Shown: positions 35,428 through 44,605, numbered from the stretch's first letter. The stretch: DNA of 61,838 nucleotides from Cohaesibacter sp. (GCA_025800145.1 JAOXSH010000081.1:1-61838); one strand, 5' to 3'. The notes: generated by a model from the sequence alone, not told the origin. Numbers and translations are program-made.

Positions 35428-36456
35428 CTATGAAACGCCCCAAGTGTCGCGCACTTTATAGCCTTGGGGCCATGGATCATCTGGGTCGAGCATATGCTGG
35501 TGGATACCGGTGATCCAGCCGCGCCCGCAAATTTGCGGGATGATGGCCGGGCGATCAGGCAAAGAATGCTCGCCAACAATTTTGCCATGAAAGTGCGAAC
35601 CGATAATAGAGGTGGCGGTCAGGCGCTCGCCTGTTTTCATCAGGCCGCGTTTGTGTAACAGCGCCATCCGCGCAGAGACGGCGGTGCCGGTGGGCGAGCG
35701 ATCAATCTTGCCCGGCTGAATGGCAACAGCGGAGCGGGCTTCATATCCCTCCTCCCCATTGCTCAAAGGACCAGCAAAAAGGCAAAAGGAAATATGCCGC
35801 CAATCGGAATTGTCCGGGTGATGAAAGCCAAGCTGCTCTGTCGCGGCATTGGTAATTTTAACCCCAAGGCGGGCCAGATCAGAGGCCTCGCTCTCCTCCA
35901 GAGCAAAGCCAAGATCTTTGGCATCCACCACCACAAAACTGTCCCCACCATAGGCGGTGTCCACGCGCAACGTGCCAAGGCCTTCGACCTCCAGCATGGC
36001 GTCCATTTTATCAGCAAAACTTGGGACATTTTGCACGCAAATTTGCTCTGCCTTGCCATTGGCACATTTGGCCGTCACATGGACCAGACCGCCCGGTGCT
36101 TCCAATGTCAGCTCTGTAACCGGCTCTTGCATGGGTAGAATGCCACCATCCAGAAGGACTGTTGCCACACAAATGGCATTGGAGCCGGACATGGGGGGCG
36201 TGTCTTCTGGCTCCATAATGATGAAAGCGGCATTGGCCTTAGGGTGTTTGGGTGGCACCAGCAAATTGACATGGCGAAAGACACCGCCGCGTGGTTCATT
36301 GAGCATGAAATTGCGTAAAGTCTGGTCTTTGGCGATGAAAGAGCGCATGTCCCATAAAGTCTCGCCGGGGGGCGGTGCCACACCACCGACAATCACATCG
36401 CCCACTTCACCCTCTGCATGGGCGGAAATCACATGTATGGTCTTGGTGCTGCGCAT
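35428..36456 (-). CDS. Proline racemase superfamily protein with Ser/Thr at the catalytic cysteine positions
   Basis: About 342 aa from [20 protein letters not shown], the family N-terminus; the frame extends upstream without support. The fold and length fit proline racemase/hydroxyproline epimerase, but the two catalytic cysteines are replaced. The first motif reads [11 protein letters not shown], with Ser where MCGH is usual. The second reads [11 protein letters not shown], with Thr where SPCGTG is usual. Thr at the second site is known in trans-3-hydroxyproline dehydratases. Ser plus Thr makes racemisation unlikely, so a dehydratase or other lyase is favoured. It sits beside a canonical epimerase. 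Confidence 0.75.
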   Translation of the reverse strand: MRSTKTIHVISAHAEGEVGDVIVGGVAPPPGETLWDMRSFIAKDQTLRNFMLNEPRGGVFRHVNLLVPPKHPKANAAFIIMEPEDTPPMSGSNAICVATVLLDGGILPMQEPVTELTLEAPGGLVHVTAKCANGKAEQICVQNVPSFADKMDAMLEVEGLGTLRVDTAYGGDSFVVVDAKDLGFALEESEASDLARLGVKITNAATEQLGFHHPDNSDWRHISFCLFAGPLSNGEEGYEARSAVAIQPGKIDRSPTGTAVSARMALLHKRGLMKTGERLTATSIIGSHFHGKIVGEHSLPDRPAIIPQICGRGWITGIHQHMLDPDDPWPQGYKVRDTWGVS

Positions 36457-36622
36457 GGGGTTGGTTTCTTTCTCTCTCTCACGGCCATTCCTGACCTTGC
36501 GATCAGGGCCTGCGAGGCGCGGACCATGCGGTCCGGTCACCTATCGGTTCCTTAAGGAAAGCGCGATGCTTTCCTCTTGTCTCTCTCACGGCTATTCTTG
36601 AGCCTTGTATCTGCGTCTTGCC

Positions 36623-37552
36623 CTAACAGATGCCATTTTTGTATGGGTCATCGGGATTGAACAGCAAGGTAGCCTCTGCTGTCACATATGCCTTGCCGGT
36701 GATGGTGGGAATGATGCCGCCGTTTTTGCCCGGCTCATAGCGCAGCTGATAGAGGCTGTCGATGATGCTTTCCTGTTGCCATAATGTGCCGGGAGCCAAT
36801 TGACCATCTTCTGCCAGACAAGCGATTTTGGCCGACGTGCCGGTGCCACAGGGCGAGCGATCATAGGCTCCGCCGGGACAAAGGACAAAATTGCGGCCAT
36901 GATTGGCGGGATCCTTTGCTGGACCAGTCAGCTCGATATGATCGATCTCGCAACCATCCTTGCCCGTAATACCTTGCTCGATCAGAGCGGTGCGGATCTG
37001 GGTGGAGAGGCGGGTAAGCTCGGCAATATGGCGCGCTTCAAGCGGCAGGGGACTGTCTTTGGTGAGGAAAAACCAGTTGCCGCCCCATGCAATATCCCCT
37101 GTGATTGGGCCAAGGCCATCGACCATGACGCGCACATCCTTGCGATAACGATAGCTTTCGACATTGACAACACAGGCCTCATTCATGGAATGCAGGGTGA
37201 CACTGACAATGCCAACCGGGGTTTCGATGCGATGAAGGCCCGGCTGGATGCGGCCCATATGGGCCAGCGTGATAGCAAGGCCGATGGTGGCATGGCCACA
37301 CATGCCCAAATTGCCTGCCGGGTTGAAATAAATCACCCCTGTGATGCAATCGGGCGTCGAGGGCGGCACCAGCAAAGCCCCGACAATGGCATCATGACCG
37401 CGTGGCTCCAGCAGTACAGCCTTGCAAAAATCGCCATGCGCCTGTTCCAGCCGCCGGGCGCGGTCCTGCAAGGGGCCGGATCCAAGATCCGGGCCACCTT
37501 CTAAAATGGTGCGGGTTGGTTCCCCCGCTGTATGAGAATCAATTATCCGCAT
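36623..37552 (-). CDS. 4-hydroxyproline epimerase
   Basis: About 309 aa starting MRIIDSHTAGEPTR. Both catalytic cysteines are present, in NLGMCGHATIG and DRSPCGTGTSA. The length and SHTAGEPTR start fit 4-hydroxyproline 2-epimerase (HypE/LhpA), which converts trans-4-hydroxy-L-proline to cis-4-hydroxy-D-proline; proline racemase is less likely. It overlaps the DapA-family gene by 10 bp and is co-transcribed with it. It supplies substrate for the flavin dehydrogenase encoded at 31970-34820. Confidence 0.88.
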   Translation of the reverse strand: MRIIDSHTAGEPTRTILEGGPDLGSGPLQDRARRLEQAHGDFCKAVLLEPRGHDAIVGALLVPPSTPDCITGVIYFNPAGNLGMCGHATIGLAITLAHMGRIQPGLHRIETPVGIVSVTLHSMNEACVVNVESYRYRKDVRVMVDGLGPITGDIAWGGNWFFLTKDSPLPLEARHIAELTRLSTQIRTALIEQGITGKDGCEIDHIELTGPAKDPANHGRNFVLCPGGAYDRSPCGTGTSAKIACLAEDGQLAPGTLWQQESIIDSLYQLRYEPGKNGGIIPTITGKAYVTAEATLLFNPDDPYKNGIC

Positions 37553-38502
37553 AGGGCCTTCACATCTGCCTGTTGGCTCCAATCCTGATACCAGCCTTTG
37601 AACAGGCTATATTGCTGCTCGGCATAATGGCGCTGGGCATCAGACAGGCAATCGCTTTCATTGAAATGCAGCTCATATTCGCTATCGCCATTGAGCACCA
37701 TCAAATGTTTGTAATAAAGCACCAGATCAGCGCCTTCGTCAAAGGAAGACAGCACATACAGCGCTTCTTCCAGCTCTTTTGCCTTGATGCGGGCGTTGGC
37801 ATTGCCACTGGCGGCTTTTTTCGACAAATCCACCAGATGCAGCACCTCTTTTGGCAAGGCATTGCCAATGCCGGTAATGGCCCCGGACGCCCCGCAATTG
37901 ACATAGCCATGATAGACGGTGGTATCGACGCCAATCATCAAAGTGACGCTGTCATCTTGCGAGGTGATATGTTCCGCCGCATAACGCAAATCATCAACGC
38001 CGCCAAATTCCTTAAAGCCAATCAGGTTCGGATAGTCTTTGCGCAAGTCAAAGAACAGATCCGCCCGTGTGGCAAAGCCATAATAGGGGCTGTTATAAAT
38101 CACGGCAGGCAGATCGGGTGCCGCTTCCAAAATAGCGGAAAAATGATTGCGCTGGGCCGTGGCGGAACTGCCGCGCGACAGCACGCGCGGAATGACCATT
38201 AGGCCAGCCGCGCCAACCTTTTGGGCATGAGCGGCATGAGCAACCGCCTGCTTGCTATTGACTGCGCCCGTGCCAACAATGGTCGGAATATCCGCTTTGA
38301 CAAGGGCTTCCACCCCTTCCATACGCTCTGCATCGCTCAGCAAGGGCCAATCCCCCATAGAGCCACAATATACAACGCCGGACATGCCAGCGGCCATCAG
38401 CTCTTTTGCCTTACGCACAACGGCCTCAAAGTCCGGGGTCCGGTCAGACTTACACGGGGTCATCAGGGCCGGAATGGTGCCGGTAAAAATGCTCATATCC
38501 AT
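37543..38502 (-). CDS. DapA/NAL family lyase, probable pyrroline-4-hydroxy-2-carboxylate deaminase
   Basis: About 319 aa from MDMSIFTGTIPALMTPC with AAGGAGAG before it. It is a TIM-barrel protein with the class-I aldolase Schiff-base Lys in LIGFKEFGG, the YNSPYYGF tyrosine motif and the GTGAVNSKQ loop. In hydroxyproline degradation a DapA-family enzyme removes water and ammonia from the dehydrogenase product to give ketoglutarate semialdehyde. The neighbouring epimerase supports that role over dihydrodipicolinate synthase. It is the first gene of its minus-strand operon. Confidence 0.82.
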   Translation of the reverse strand: MDMSIFTGTIPALMTPCKSDRTPDFEAVVRKAKELMAAGMSGVVYCGSMGDWPLLSDAERMEGVEALVKADIPTIVGTGAVNSKQAVAHAAHAQKVGAAGLMVIPRVLSRGSSATAQRNHFSAILEAAPDLPAVIYNSPYYGFATRADLFFDLRKDYPNLIGFKEFGGVDDLRYAAEHITSQDDSVTLMIGVDTTVYHGYVNCGASGAITGIGNALPKEVLHLVDLSKKAASGNANARIKAKELEEALYVLSSFDEGADLVLYYKHLMVLNGDSEYELHFNESDCLSDAQRHYAEQQYSLFKGWYQDWSQQADVKALCG

Positions 38503-39163
38503 CTGTCTCTCCTTGCCAAAGCAGCTCTGGCCTATCACAGTCAGTCCTCATTAAAAGGCTTGCTGGTCTTTCTCATCTCTCATCAAGGCCATCCGACTTT
38601 TGCTCCTATGGCGTTGATATTTGTCTGTTAAAAAGAATGTATTGAATATTGTATCCAATTTCAATATCAAAATGAAGCTGTGGGACAAGGGGATTTGGCT
38701 GGGGGGAGGAGATGGGAGAGGAGGGGCGAGGCGCGGTTTATGTTGAGAAAAGAAAAATACGCGCCTATATTATATATGGCTGGCTTTGTTGTCACCCATT
38801 GGCATCGAGAGCAGGAAGCGCATTTTCGCTATTAGGTCTACGAACTCAAACAATGCGGAGAGGGGTGCTTGCGATTTTTGATTGTGCATGTCTCTAATTG
38901 ACGGGAAGCGCTCATTTCCTGCGGGTGTGAAAGCAAAACATCTGTGTGGTGAAACCAAACATTCACTTTATACAACTATTGATTGCAATTTTATTAGTGC
39001 TGCGAAGATCAGAAAAAATTGTGGTTATGCACTTTGCTGTGATGTTTTCATGCCCAAAATGAAACTCAAATAGTGACAAGTGCTTTGAAATTCGTATTAC
39101 TCATGAACTAGGATCACAGAGTATCCAGCCCCTATTGCATACTGGTCAAGAGCAGTCAAAATT
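38503..39163. other. Intergenic region between the hydroxyproline operon and the restriction-modification genes
   Basis: 661 bp without a convincing gene. Near 38640-38665 an A/T-rich stretch carries the inverted repeat ATTG-TATC-CAAT within a longer imperfect dyad. It could be a GntR-type operator and promoter for the DapA-family gene. A purine-rich run follows (about 38690-38735). Short frames of about 60 codons (38712-38897, 38882-39073) lack ribosome-binding sites and recognisable protein features. The right part is visibly more A/T-rich, consistent with transferred DNA. Confidence 0.5.
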
Positions 39164-40258
39164 ATGAAAACAAATGAAAAAAAATTACAGCTTGTCGCCT
39201 CATTTCATAAAGTAAAGCCTGTCTCTGACCAACTCCCAGCACAACTAAAACACTTTCCTGAGCTCCGCTACATGGGGTCCAAAAAACGCCTCCTACCTTG
39301 GATCCATGGTGTTCTATCGACTTTGGATTTTGAGACTGCCGCTGACCCTTTCAGCGGTAGTGGTTCTGTCGCCTACCTTCTAAAGGCAATGGACCGACGT
39401 GCCATCTCAAGCGATTTTCTGAATCTTTCTGCGACGATAGGAAAAGCTCTTATTGAAAATAGTTCTGCGCATATTGACGGACCAGCAATGAAGCGGCTTC
39501 TTGCAGCACCTGCAAACACGCACCACTTCATCGAAGAAACCTTTGAAGGAGTGTTTTATAAAAAAGAAGACCTTCAATTTTTGGACCGAATATCGTGTAA
39601 TTTGCGCCAGCTTAACAATCCACATCAGCAGGCATTGGCAATGGCAGCTTTGATGCGCTCATGCGTAAAGCGCCAACCACGCGGTGTCTTCACTATTTCG
39701 GGTGATCTTTCAAAATATGACGATGGGCGCAGGGATCTAAGGCTTAGTATTGAAGAACACTTCTTCGAACAGGTGGAAGTCTACAACGAAGCCGTCTTTG
39801 CCAACGGGCGGAGAAATAAAGCAAATAGAAACGATGCTTTTGATGTTGATACACGTGGTGTTGATCTTGTGTATTTGGATCCACCTTATGTGCCTCGCTC
39901 AGATGACAACTGTTACGTCAAACGCTACCACTTCCTTGAAGGGTTATCCTGCTATTGGCAAGGATTGGATATCGACTACTCAACAAAGGTCCGAAAGATC
40001 CCAAAGCGTTTCACCCCATTTAGCTACCGTAAGCAAGCCGTCGAGGCATTCGAAAAGCTGTTCTATCGTTTCCGGAAGCAAAAGATTGTGCTTTCGTACA
40101 GCTCAAACGGATTTCCTGACCTTGATCAGCTGACTGAAATACTGAAAAAAACAAAATCTGATGTCCGCGTTTTCAAGCGGGATTACAAATACCATTTTGG
40201 TACGCATCGCAACGTTAAGCGATCTGCCGTCGAAGAATACTTGATTGTAGGGCAGTAA
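39164..40258 (+). CDS. D12-class DNA adenine N6-methyltransferase
   Basis: A 364-aa methyltransferase of the Dam/DpnM (D12) group. The N-terminal SAM-binding motif is RYMGSKKRLLPWI, motif I is DPFSGSGSVAYLL, and the catalytic motif IV is LDPPYVPRSDDN. It methylates adenine in a specific DNA site that cannot be read from the sequence. The gene ends exactly where the endonuclease gene begins (TAAATG). No clear ribosome-binding site is seen. The region is flanked by hydroxyproline genes on both sides, so it looks inserted. Confidence 0.9.
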   Translation: MKTNEKKLQLVASFHKVKPVSDQLPAQLKHFPELRYMGSKKRLLPWIHGVLSTLDFETAADPFSGSGSVAYLLKAMDRRAISSDFLNLSATIGKALIENSSAHIDGPAMKRLLAAPANTHHFIEETFEGVFYKKEDLQFLDRISCNLRQLNNPHQQALAMAALMRSCVKRQPRGVFTISGDLSKYDDGRRDLRLSIEEHFFEQVEVYNEAVFANGRRNKANRNDAFDVDTRGVDLVYLDPPYVPRSDDNCYVKRYHFLEGLSCYWQGLDIDYSTKVRKIPKRFTPFSYRKQAVEAFEKLFYRFRKQKIVLSYSSNGFPDLDQLTEILKKTKSDVRVFKRDYKYHFGTHRNVKRSAVEEYLIVGQ

Positions 40259-41104
40259 ATGCAAATTATTCATCAAAGCTTGAAACAGCTTCTCGATAGT
40301 TTATCCCCTCTGGAAGCCAACTGGATGGATTCGACGGCTGAAGCGATTATGGATCGGATTCTAACAGTTCCACAAAAAGGTAGTTTTGACCGATCCGACA
40401 TAACGAATCTGATAAATGCGGAAGATGGTGAGGGCTTCACAGTATCCAAATTCTGTGTCGGCTCGTTCCTTGGATATTCGAAGGATAAATTAGAAACAGA
40501 ACTGACGTCTCGCTTAGGGCCCGGCGGCACCGGTATCAAACGGTACAAATCTGATCCCGAACGCTATCTTGATGTTCTTGAAGAGATGGGGCTGATCGAT
40601 GCGATGACACTGACCGTTAATGCAAAACCTGTCTGGAGCGATCTTCTCAAAGAGCGATTACGGTTTGGTAGAGGTAGCGCTATTCAAGGGCAGCAACGTG
40701 GGCGGGAATTGGAAGATTTCGTCGAGGCAATCATAAAAGAAGTTTTTGGTGAATCTTATGAAGTGCGCTGTACGTTCCAAGGCGTTAACGGGGAAGCTAA
40801 ATGTGATTTTGCCATCCCTAACAAGGCAATGCCTTTGATCTTGATTGAAGCAAAGGGATACGGCGCAACGGGATCCAAAATGAGCGATATCATTGGCGAT
40901 GTTGACGCAATTATCGGAGCCAAGCGCCACGATGCCAGCTTGCTTACCTTTACCGATGGGCTGACATGGAAGGCACGCGCAAATGATCTACGCAAGCTCG
41001 TTCAACGGCAGAATGATGGGCGCATAACTCGGATTTACACCAAGCAGATGAAGAAAGCATTCAAGTCAGATTTACAGACACTGAAGTTAGAATACGGGCT
41101 TTAG
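40259..41104 (+). CDS. Probable type II restriction endonuclease partnered with the D12 methylase
   Basis: A 281-aa soluble protein. A PD-(D/E)xK nuclease core is visible: Asp183 in AKCDFAIPNK and Glu197-x-Lys199 in LILIEAKGYG, preceded by a helix with acidic residues (GRELEDFVEAIIKEVFG). The N-terminal 130 residues look helical and may be the DNA-recognition part. The tight abutment to an adenine methylase makes a restriction role very likely. The cut site and subtype are unknown. No controller (C) protein gene is evident. Confidence 0.8.
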   Translation: MQIIHQSLKQLLDSLSPLEANWMDSTAEAIMDRILTVPQKGSFDRSDITNLINAEDGEGFTVSKFCVGSFLGYSKDKLETELTSRLGPGGTGIKRYKSDPERYLDVLEEMGLIDAMTLTVNAKPVWSDLLKERLRFGRGSAIQGQQRGRELEDFVEAIIKEVFGESYEVRCTFQGVNGEAKCDFAIPNKAMPLILIEAKGYGATGSKMSDIIGDVDAIIGAKRHDASLLTFTDGLTWKARANDLRKLVQRQNDGRITRIYTKQMKKAFKSDLQTLKLEYGL

Positions 41105-41364
41105 AAACTGGATAACATTCGAAAGCTGTTGAGGAATTGAACTGCCCTTTCTTAGCCACGGACACAATAGGCTGGATTCCGTCATTCTAATCACAACTGG
41201 CATTGGCGAAATTAGCTTTATCATTAGCAAAGTACAGCTCTTACATCGCTAGAGATGAACGCTTCATGCATGAGCAAAAAACGTCAGATATACGTGCTTA
41301 AAAGTAAAATCTAAGCGATGCATCTAATGTCTGCTAAGAGCCAAGTTTTACCAATCCTAAACCC

Positions 41365-42246
41365 CTATTCCTTTTCTTCTCGTATGCGCGTTTCGATCCA
41401 GTTCTTGAACAGGGTGATAGAGGCACGACCCTGATGGCTTTTGGGATAGACAAGGTAATGATTGCGCATGCCGCTGACGCAATGGTCCTGCACGGGTAGC
41501 AGTCGTTTGGTCTTTAATTCATCGCGCACAAGGCGGATATCCATCAGCGCCACCCCTGCGCCGGTGATGCAGGCTTCGATGATTTGTGAATTGTTCTGAA
41601 ATTTCAGCCGGGCAGAGGAGGGGGCAAAGGTGTGGCCCAATTGTGAGAACCAGTCTTGCCATTCTGTGGGCACCTGACTGTTATAAAGAAGGCTTGCCCG
41701 TTCCAGATCCTGCAAGGAGTGCAAAGTGGCAGACAGGGCGGGCGGGGCCACGGCGATCAAATGCTCTTCCAGCAGCAAATGCTGACACATACCCGGCCAA
41801 TTGCCAGCGCCCCTGCGAATGACCAGATTGAGATCTTCTAGGTCAAAGTCGGATTTTTGGGTGCTGGTTTGAATGGCCAATTCCCAACCGGGATATTGGC
41901 TTTGAAAACTTTCCAAAGCAGGCATCAGCCAGCGGGTGGCAAAAAAGGGCACAACGGACATGCGGATTTGCTTGTCGCGCATGGGGTCCATAATGGCATG
42001 GGTGGCCTAAAGCAGGATCTGAATGCCTTGTTGGATATTGGTGAAGTAATAGTCACCTTTTTGGGTCAGCACCACCCGCCTGCCAGTGCGGCCAAACAGC
42101 TTGACGCCGAGGATGCTTTCCAATTGTCGGATTTGATGGCTGACGGCAGAAGCGCTGATATGCAATTCTTTGGCTGCATTTTGAAAGCTTTAATGGCGGG
42201 CTGCGGCTTCAAAGGTGCGTAAAATATTGAGAGAGGGAAAGGCCAT
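41365..42246 (-). pseudogene. LysR family regulator with two in-frame nonsense codons
   Basis: From the ATG at 42246 one uninterrupted register of 294 codons encodes a full GcvA-like LysR protein (MAFPSLNILRTFEAAARH, then the helix-turn-helix AKELHISASAVSHQIRQLE, then the effector domain). TAA at 42190-42192 and TAG at 42007-42009 break it. Both are one C-to-T step from glutamine (CAA, CAG). There is no frameshift. The 208-codon 3' part from 41991 is still open but lacks the DNA-binding domain. It is divergent from the aldehyde dehydrogenase gene and was probably its regulator. Confidence 0.85.
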
Positions 42247-42405
42247 GGCAAATCCTGCTATATGCTCTGATCCATCGATCAACAGATGAACATTTTCTCA
42301 TCTGTAGATATCAAATCATCTTTTGTCTTGCCGGGCTATCTTTTTTATGATGGGTCTCTCTTTTGGCGTTCGCAACGCCCAATTGGCAAAACAGGATGAA
42401 GAGTG

Positions 42406-43992
42406 ATGGATCTGACAGGCAAACATTTGATCAAGGGCCGCTGGCAAGCCAGTGGGAGGGAAGGCACATTTCAGGCGGTGGACCCGGCAAACAATGAAAG
42501 CCTGCCGACCGAGTTTTTCAATGCCAGTCTGGATGAAGTGGAACTGGCAGCACAGGCGGCGGCCACGGCTTTTGCGACCTTCTCACACTTGCCTTTGGAA
42601 GAGCGCGCCGGCTTTTTGGATGAATGCGCCAGCCAGCTGGACGCGGCCATTGAACAGATTGTGCCTCGCGCCATGGCAGAGACCGGCTTGCCAGAGTTGC
42701 GGTTGCGCGGAGAATTGGGCCGCACCACCGGCCAATTGCGGCAATTTTCCGCTGTGCTGCGCCGTGGTGACTGGAAGCGCGTGGTGATTGACACCGCACA
42801 GCCAGAGCGCCAGCCCGTGCCAAAACCCGATATTCGCCTAACGCAAATTGCCCTTGGTCCGGTTGTTGTCTTTGGCGCGTCCAACTTCCCGCTGGCTTTC
42901 TCGGTTGCGGGGGGAGATACGGCCTCGGCACTGGCGGCTGGCTGTCCGGTGATTGTCAAAGGCCATGAGGCCCATCCCGGCACGTCGGAACTGGTGGCCC
43001 AATGTCTGCAAAAAGCCATTGAAACCTGCAAGATGCCAGAGGGCACTTTTGCCCTGTTGCATGGCCCGGGCCGGACCATCGGCGCGCAGTTGATCCAACA
43101 TCCGGCGATCAAGGCCGGTGGTTTTACCGGCTCGATTGCGGCGGGCCGGGCTTTGCTGGATCTGGCCAATCAACGCCCCGATCCCATTCCTTTCTTTGGG
43201 GAATTGGGTTCCAGCAATCCAATCTTCTTGCTTGATAGCGCTCTTTCTCAAAAAGGCAGCGAAATTGCCCAGGGCTTTGTTGGGGCCATGACCTTGGGAG
43301 CCGGGCAATTTTGCACCAATCCCGGCATTTTGGTGCTCAAAGAGGGCAAAGATAGCGAGGCTTTTTTAAGCGAGGCAGCCAAAGCCATTGGCGAGCAACA
43401 AGGCCAATGTATGTTGACCCCGGCCATTGCCGCTTCTTTTGTCAAAGGCAATGAAAAGCGCCAGACTGCCAAGGGTGTCAGCGTCAAGGCCTTTGGTCCG
43501 CAAGGCCAAGGCAATCTGGCCCAGCCGGTTTTGATGGCGGTTAGCGCGCAAGATTATCTGGCGGATGCAGATTTGCAGGAAGAGATTTTCGGCCCCTCAA
43601 CCTTGGCCATTTTGTGCGACAATGACGAGCAGATGCTGGCCATTGCAGCAAGTTTCCATGGCCATTTGACCAGCTCGCTTTTTGCAAGCAATGGTGATGA
43701 AGAAATGAGCGCACGCCTGTCTTCTGTGATTCAGCAAAAAGTTGGACGCCTGATTTTCAACGGTTTTGGAACAGGCGTAGAAGTCTGTGCAGGTATGTCC
43801 CATGGCGGACCTTATCCTTCCAGTACCCATGTTCAATCCACATCTGTTGGTGAGCGGGCCATTGATCGCTTTGTGCGGCCACTTTGCTATCAAAATAGCC
43901 CCCAAGCTTTGTTGCCCTTGGAATTGAAAGACGACAATCCCCTTGGTATTCCGCGTCTTGTCAATGGAGTTTGGACCTCTGAGCCGCTTTAA
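42406..43992 (+). CDS. Alpha-ketoglutaric semialdehyde dehydrogenase
   Basis: About 528 aa from ATG 42406 with AGGATGAAG upstream. It is an ALDH-superfamily enzyme of the longer KGSADH type. It shows the catalytic Cys in LGAGQFCTNPG, the general-base Glu in FFGELGSSNP, and the cofactor-site phrase VFGASNFPLAFSVAGGDTAS, which favours NADP. It oxidises 2-oxoglutarate semialdehyde, the product of the DapA-family lyase, to 2-oxoglutarate, completing hydroxyproline breakdown. It lies 3.9 kb from the other pathway genes, beyond the restriction-modification pair. Confidence 0.88.
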   Translation: MDLTGKHLIKGRWQASGREGTFQAVDPANNESLPTEFFNASLDEVELAAQAAATAFATFSHLPLEERAGFLDECASQLDAAIEQIVPRAMAETGLPELRLRGELGRTTGQLRQFSAVLRRGDWKRVVIDTAQPERQPVPKPDIRLTQIALGPVVVFGASNFPLAFSVAGGDTASALAAGCPVIVKGHEAHPGTSELVAQCLQKAIETCKMPEGTFALLHGPGRTIGAQLIQHPAIKAGGFTGSIAAGRALLDLANQRPDPIPFFGELGSSNPIFLLDSALSQKGSEIAQGFVGAMTLGAGQFCTNPGILVLKEGKDSEAFLSEAAKAIGEQQGQCMLTPAIAASFVKGNEKRQTAKGVSVKAFGPQGQGNLAQPVLMAVSAQDYLADADLQEEIFGPSTLAILCDNDEQMLAIAASFHGHLTSSLFASNGDEEMSARLSSVIQQKVGRLIFNGFGTGVEVCAGMSHGGPYPSSTHVQSTSVGERAIDRFVRPLCYQNSPQALLPLELKDDNPLGIPRLVNGVWTSEPL

Positions 43993-43998
43993 GTGCCC

Positions 43999-44148
43999 GA
44001 TTTAAAAGTCTCGTACCGAGACTTTTAGGCTGCATATTCAGTCCTCTCCCCCTTTTCAGACCGCCCATGAGGATGCCATGACGGGTGGTCTGCTAGGGGG
44101 GACGGGTGGTCTGCTAGGGGGAGAGGGCTGGCTCAAGACTTTTAAATC
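43999..44148. repeat. Dispersed palindromic repeat, copy Z, with an internal tandem duplication
   Basis: The ends GATTTAAAAGTCT (43999) and AGACTTTTAAATC (to 44148) are perfect 13-bp inverted repeats. Inside lie CTCTCCCCC opposed by GGGGGAGAGG and the invariant CCATGACGGGTGGTCTGCTAG. The segment GACGGGTGGTCTGCTAGGGG is present twice in tandem, unlike in copies X and Y. It is non-coding and sits directly after the aldehyde dehydrogenase stop. Confidence 0.85.
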
Positions 44149-44227
44149 AGGCCTTTTGTGAGCCTGTTTTTGCGCTCTCGTTGTCTTGGTGCTTGCAGCT
44201 TTGGTACGGCTGGGCTATGACTGATTC

Positions 44228-44605
44228 ATGCGTTGGATTGCTCACATCTTGACTGTTTTTGCCGTGATTGGCTGTCTGGTTGGTGCCGGACAGGCACAAT
44301 CTGGCTATGGGACGCATTCTGATTGCCCATCCAGCCAAAGCTCTGCGCTGGAGGCTCAAGAGGGTGAGGCGCTTCAACGCTTGGAACAAGCCTCTCTTCA
44401 GGGGTCTTCTCAAATTTCTGGGCAAGAGAGCGAAAGCGCCTTGGCCGAGACCCAATATTGCGCCTATTACTGGGCGGATTTGCCTTTGCCTGCCGGATTT
44501 GCGAGCCTTGCCAAGCGCAGCGTCAAGATGGACCATTCCCGTAATCGCATTAACAGCCTTGCCATAGCCGGGCTGGATCGTCCTCCCAAATTTCTGTTTT
44601 TGTAA
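44228..44605 (+). CDS. Small secreted hypothetical protein
   Basis: A 125-aa frame beginning with a credible signal peptide (MRWIAHILTVFAVIGCLVGA, cleavage near GQAQ). The mature part is polar and rich in Ser, Gln and Glu (about 24-75), with two Cys (DCPSS and QYCAYYW) and an aromatic segment YWADLPLPAGFASLAKR near the end. I do not recognise the family. A longer antisense frame (44147-44830) has no protein-like features, so this strand is preferred. It lies 108 bp before the L,D-transpeptidase gene on the same strand. Confidence 0.5.
   Translation: MRWIAHILTVFAVIGCLVGAGQAQSGYGTHSDCPSSQSSALEAQEGEALQRLEQASLQGSSQISGQESESALAETQYCAYYWADLPLPAGFASLAKRSVKMDHSRNRINSLAIAGLDRPPKFLFL

Noticed and set aside
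38640-38665. GntR-family operator (ATTG-TATC-CAAT) before the DapA-family gene as a firm call
   Set aside because: The dyad is short and A/T-rich, and no GntR regulator is encoded nearby, so it is mentioned only within the intergenic entry.
38882-39073. 63-codon frame before the methylase that could be a controller protein
   Set aside because: No helix-turn-helix pattern, no ribosome-binding site, and spacing unlike known C-protein genes.
43999-44148. Possible start of a CRISPR array because of the tandem 20-bp repeat
   Set aside because: Only two adjacent copies with no spacer, inside a palindromic repeat. No cas genes in the window.
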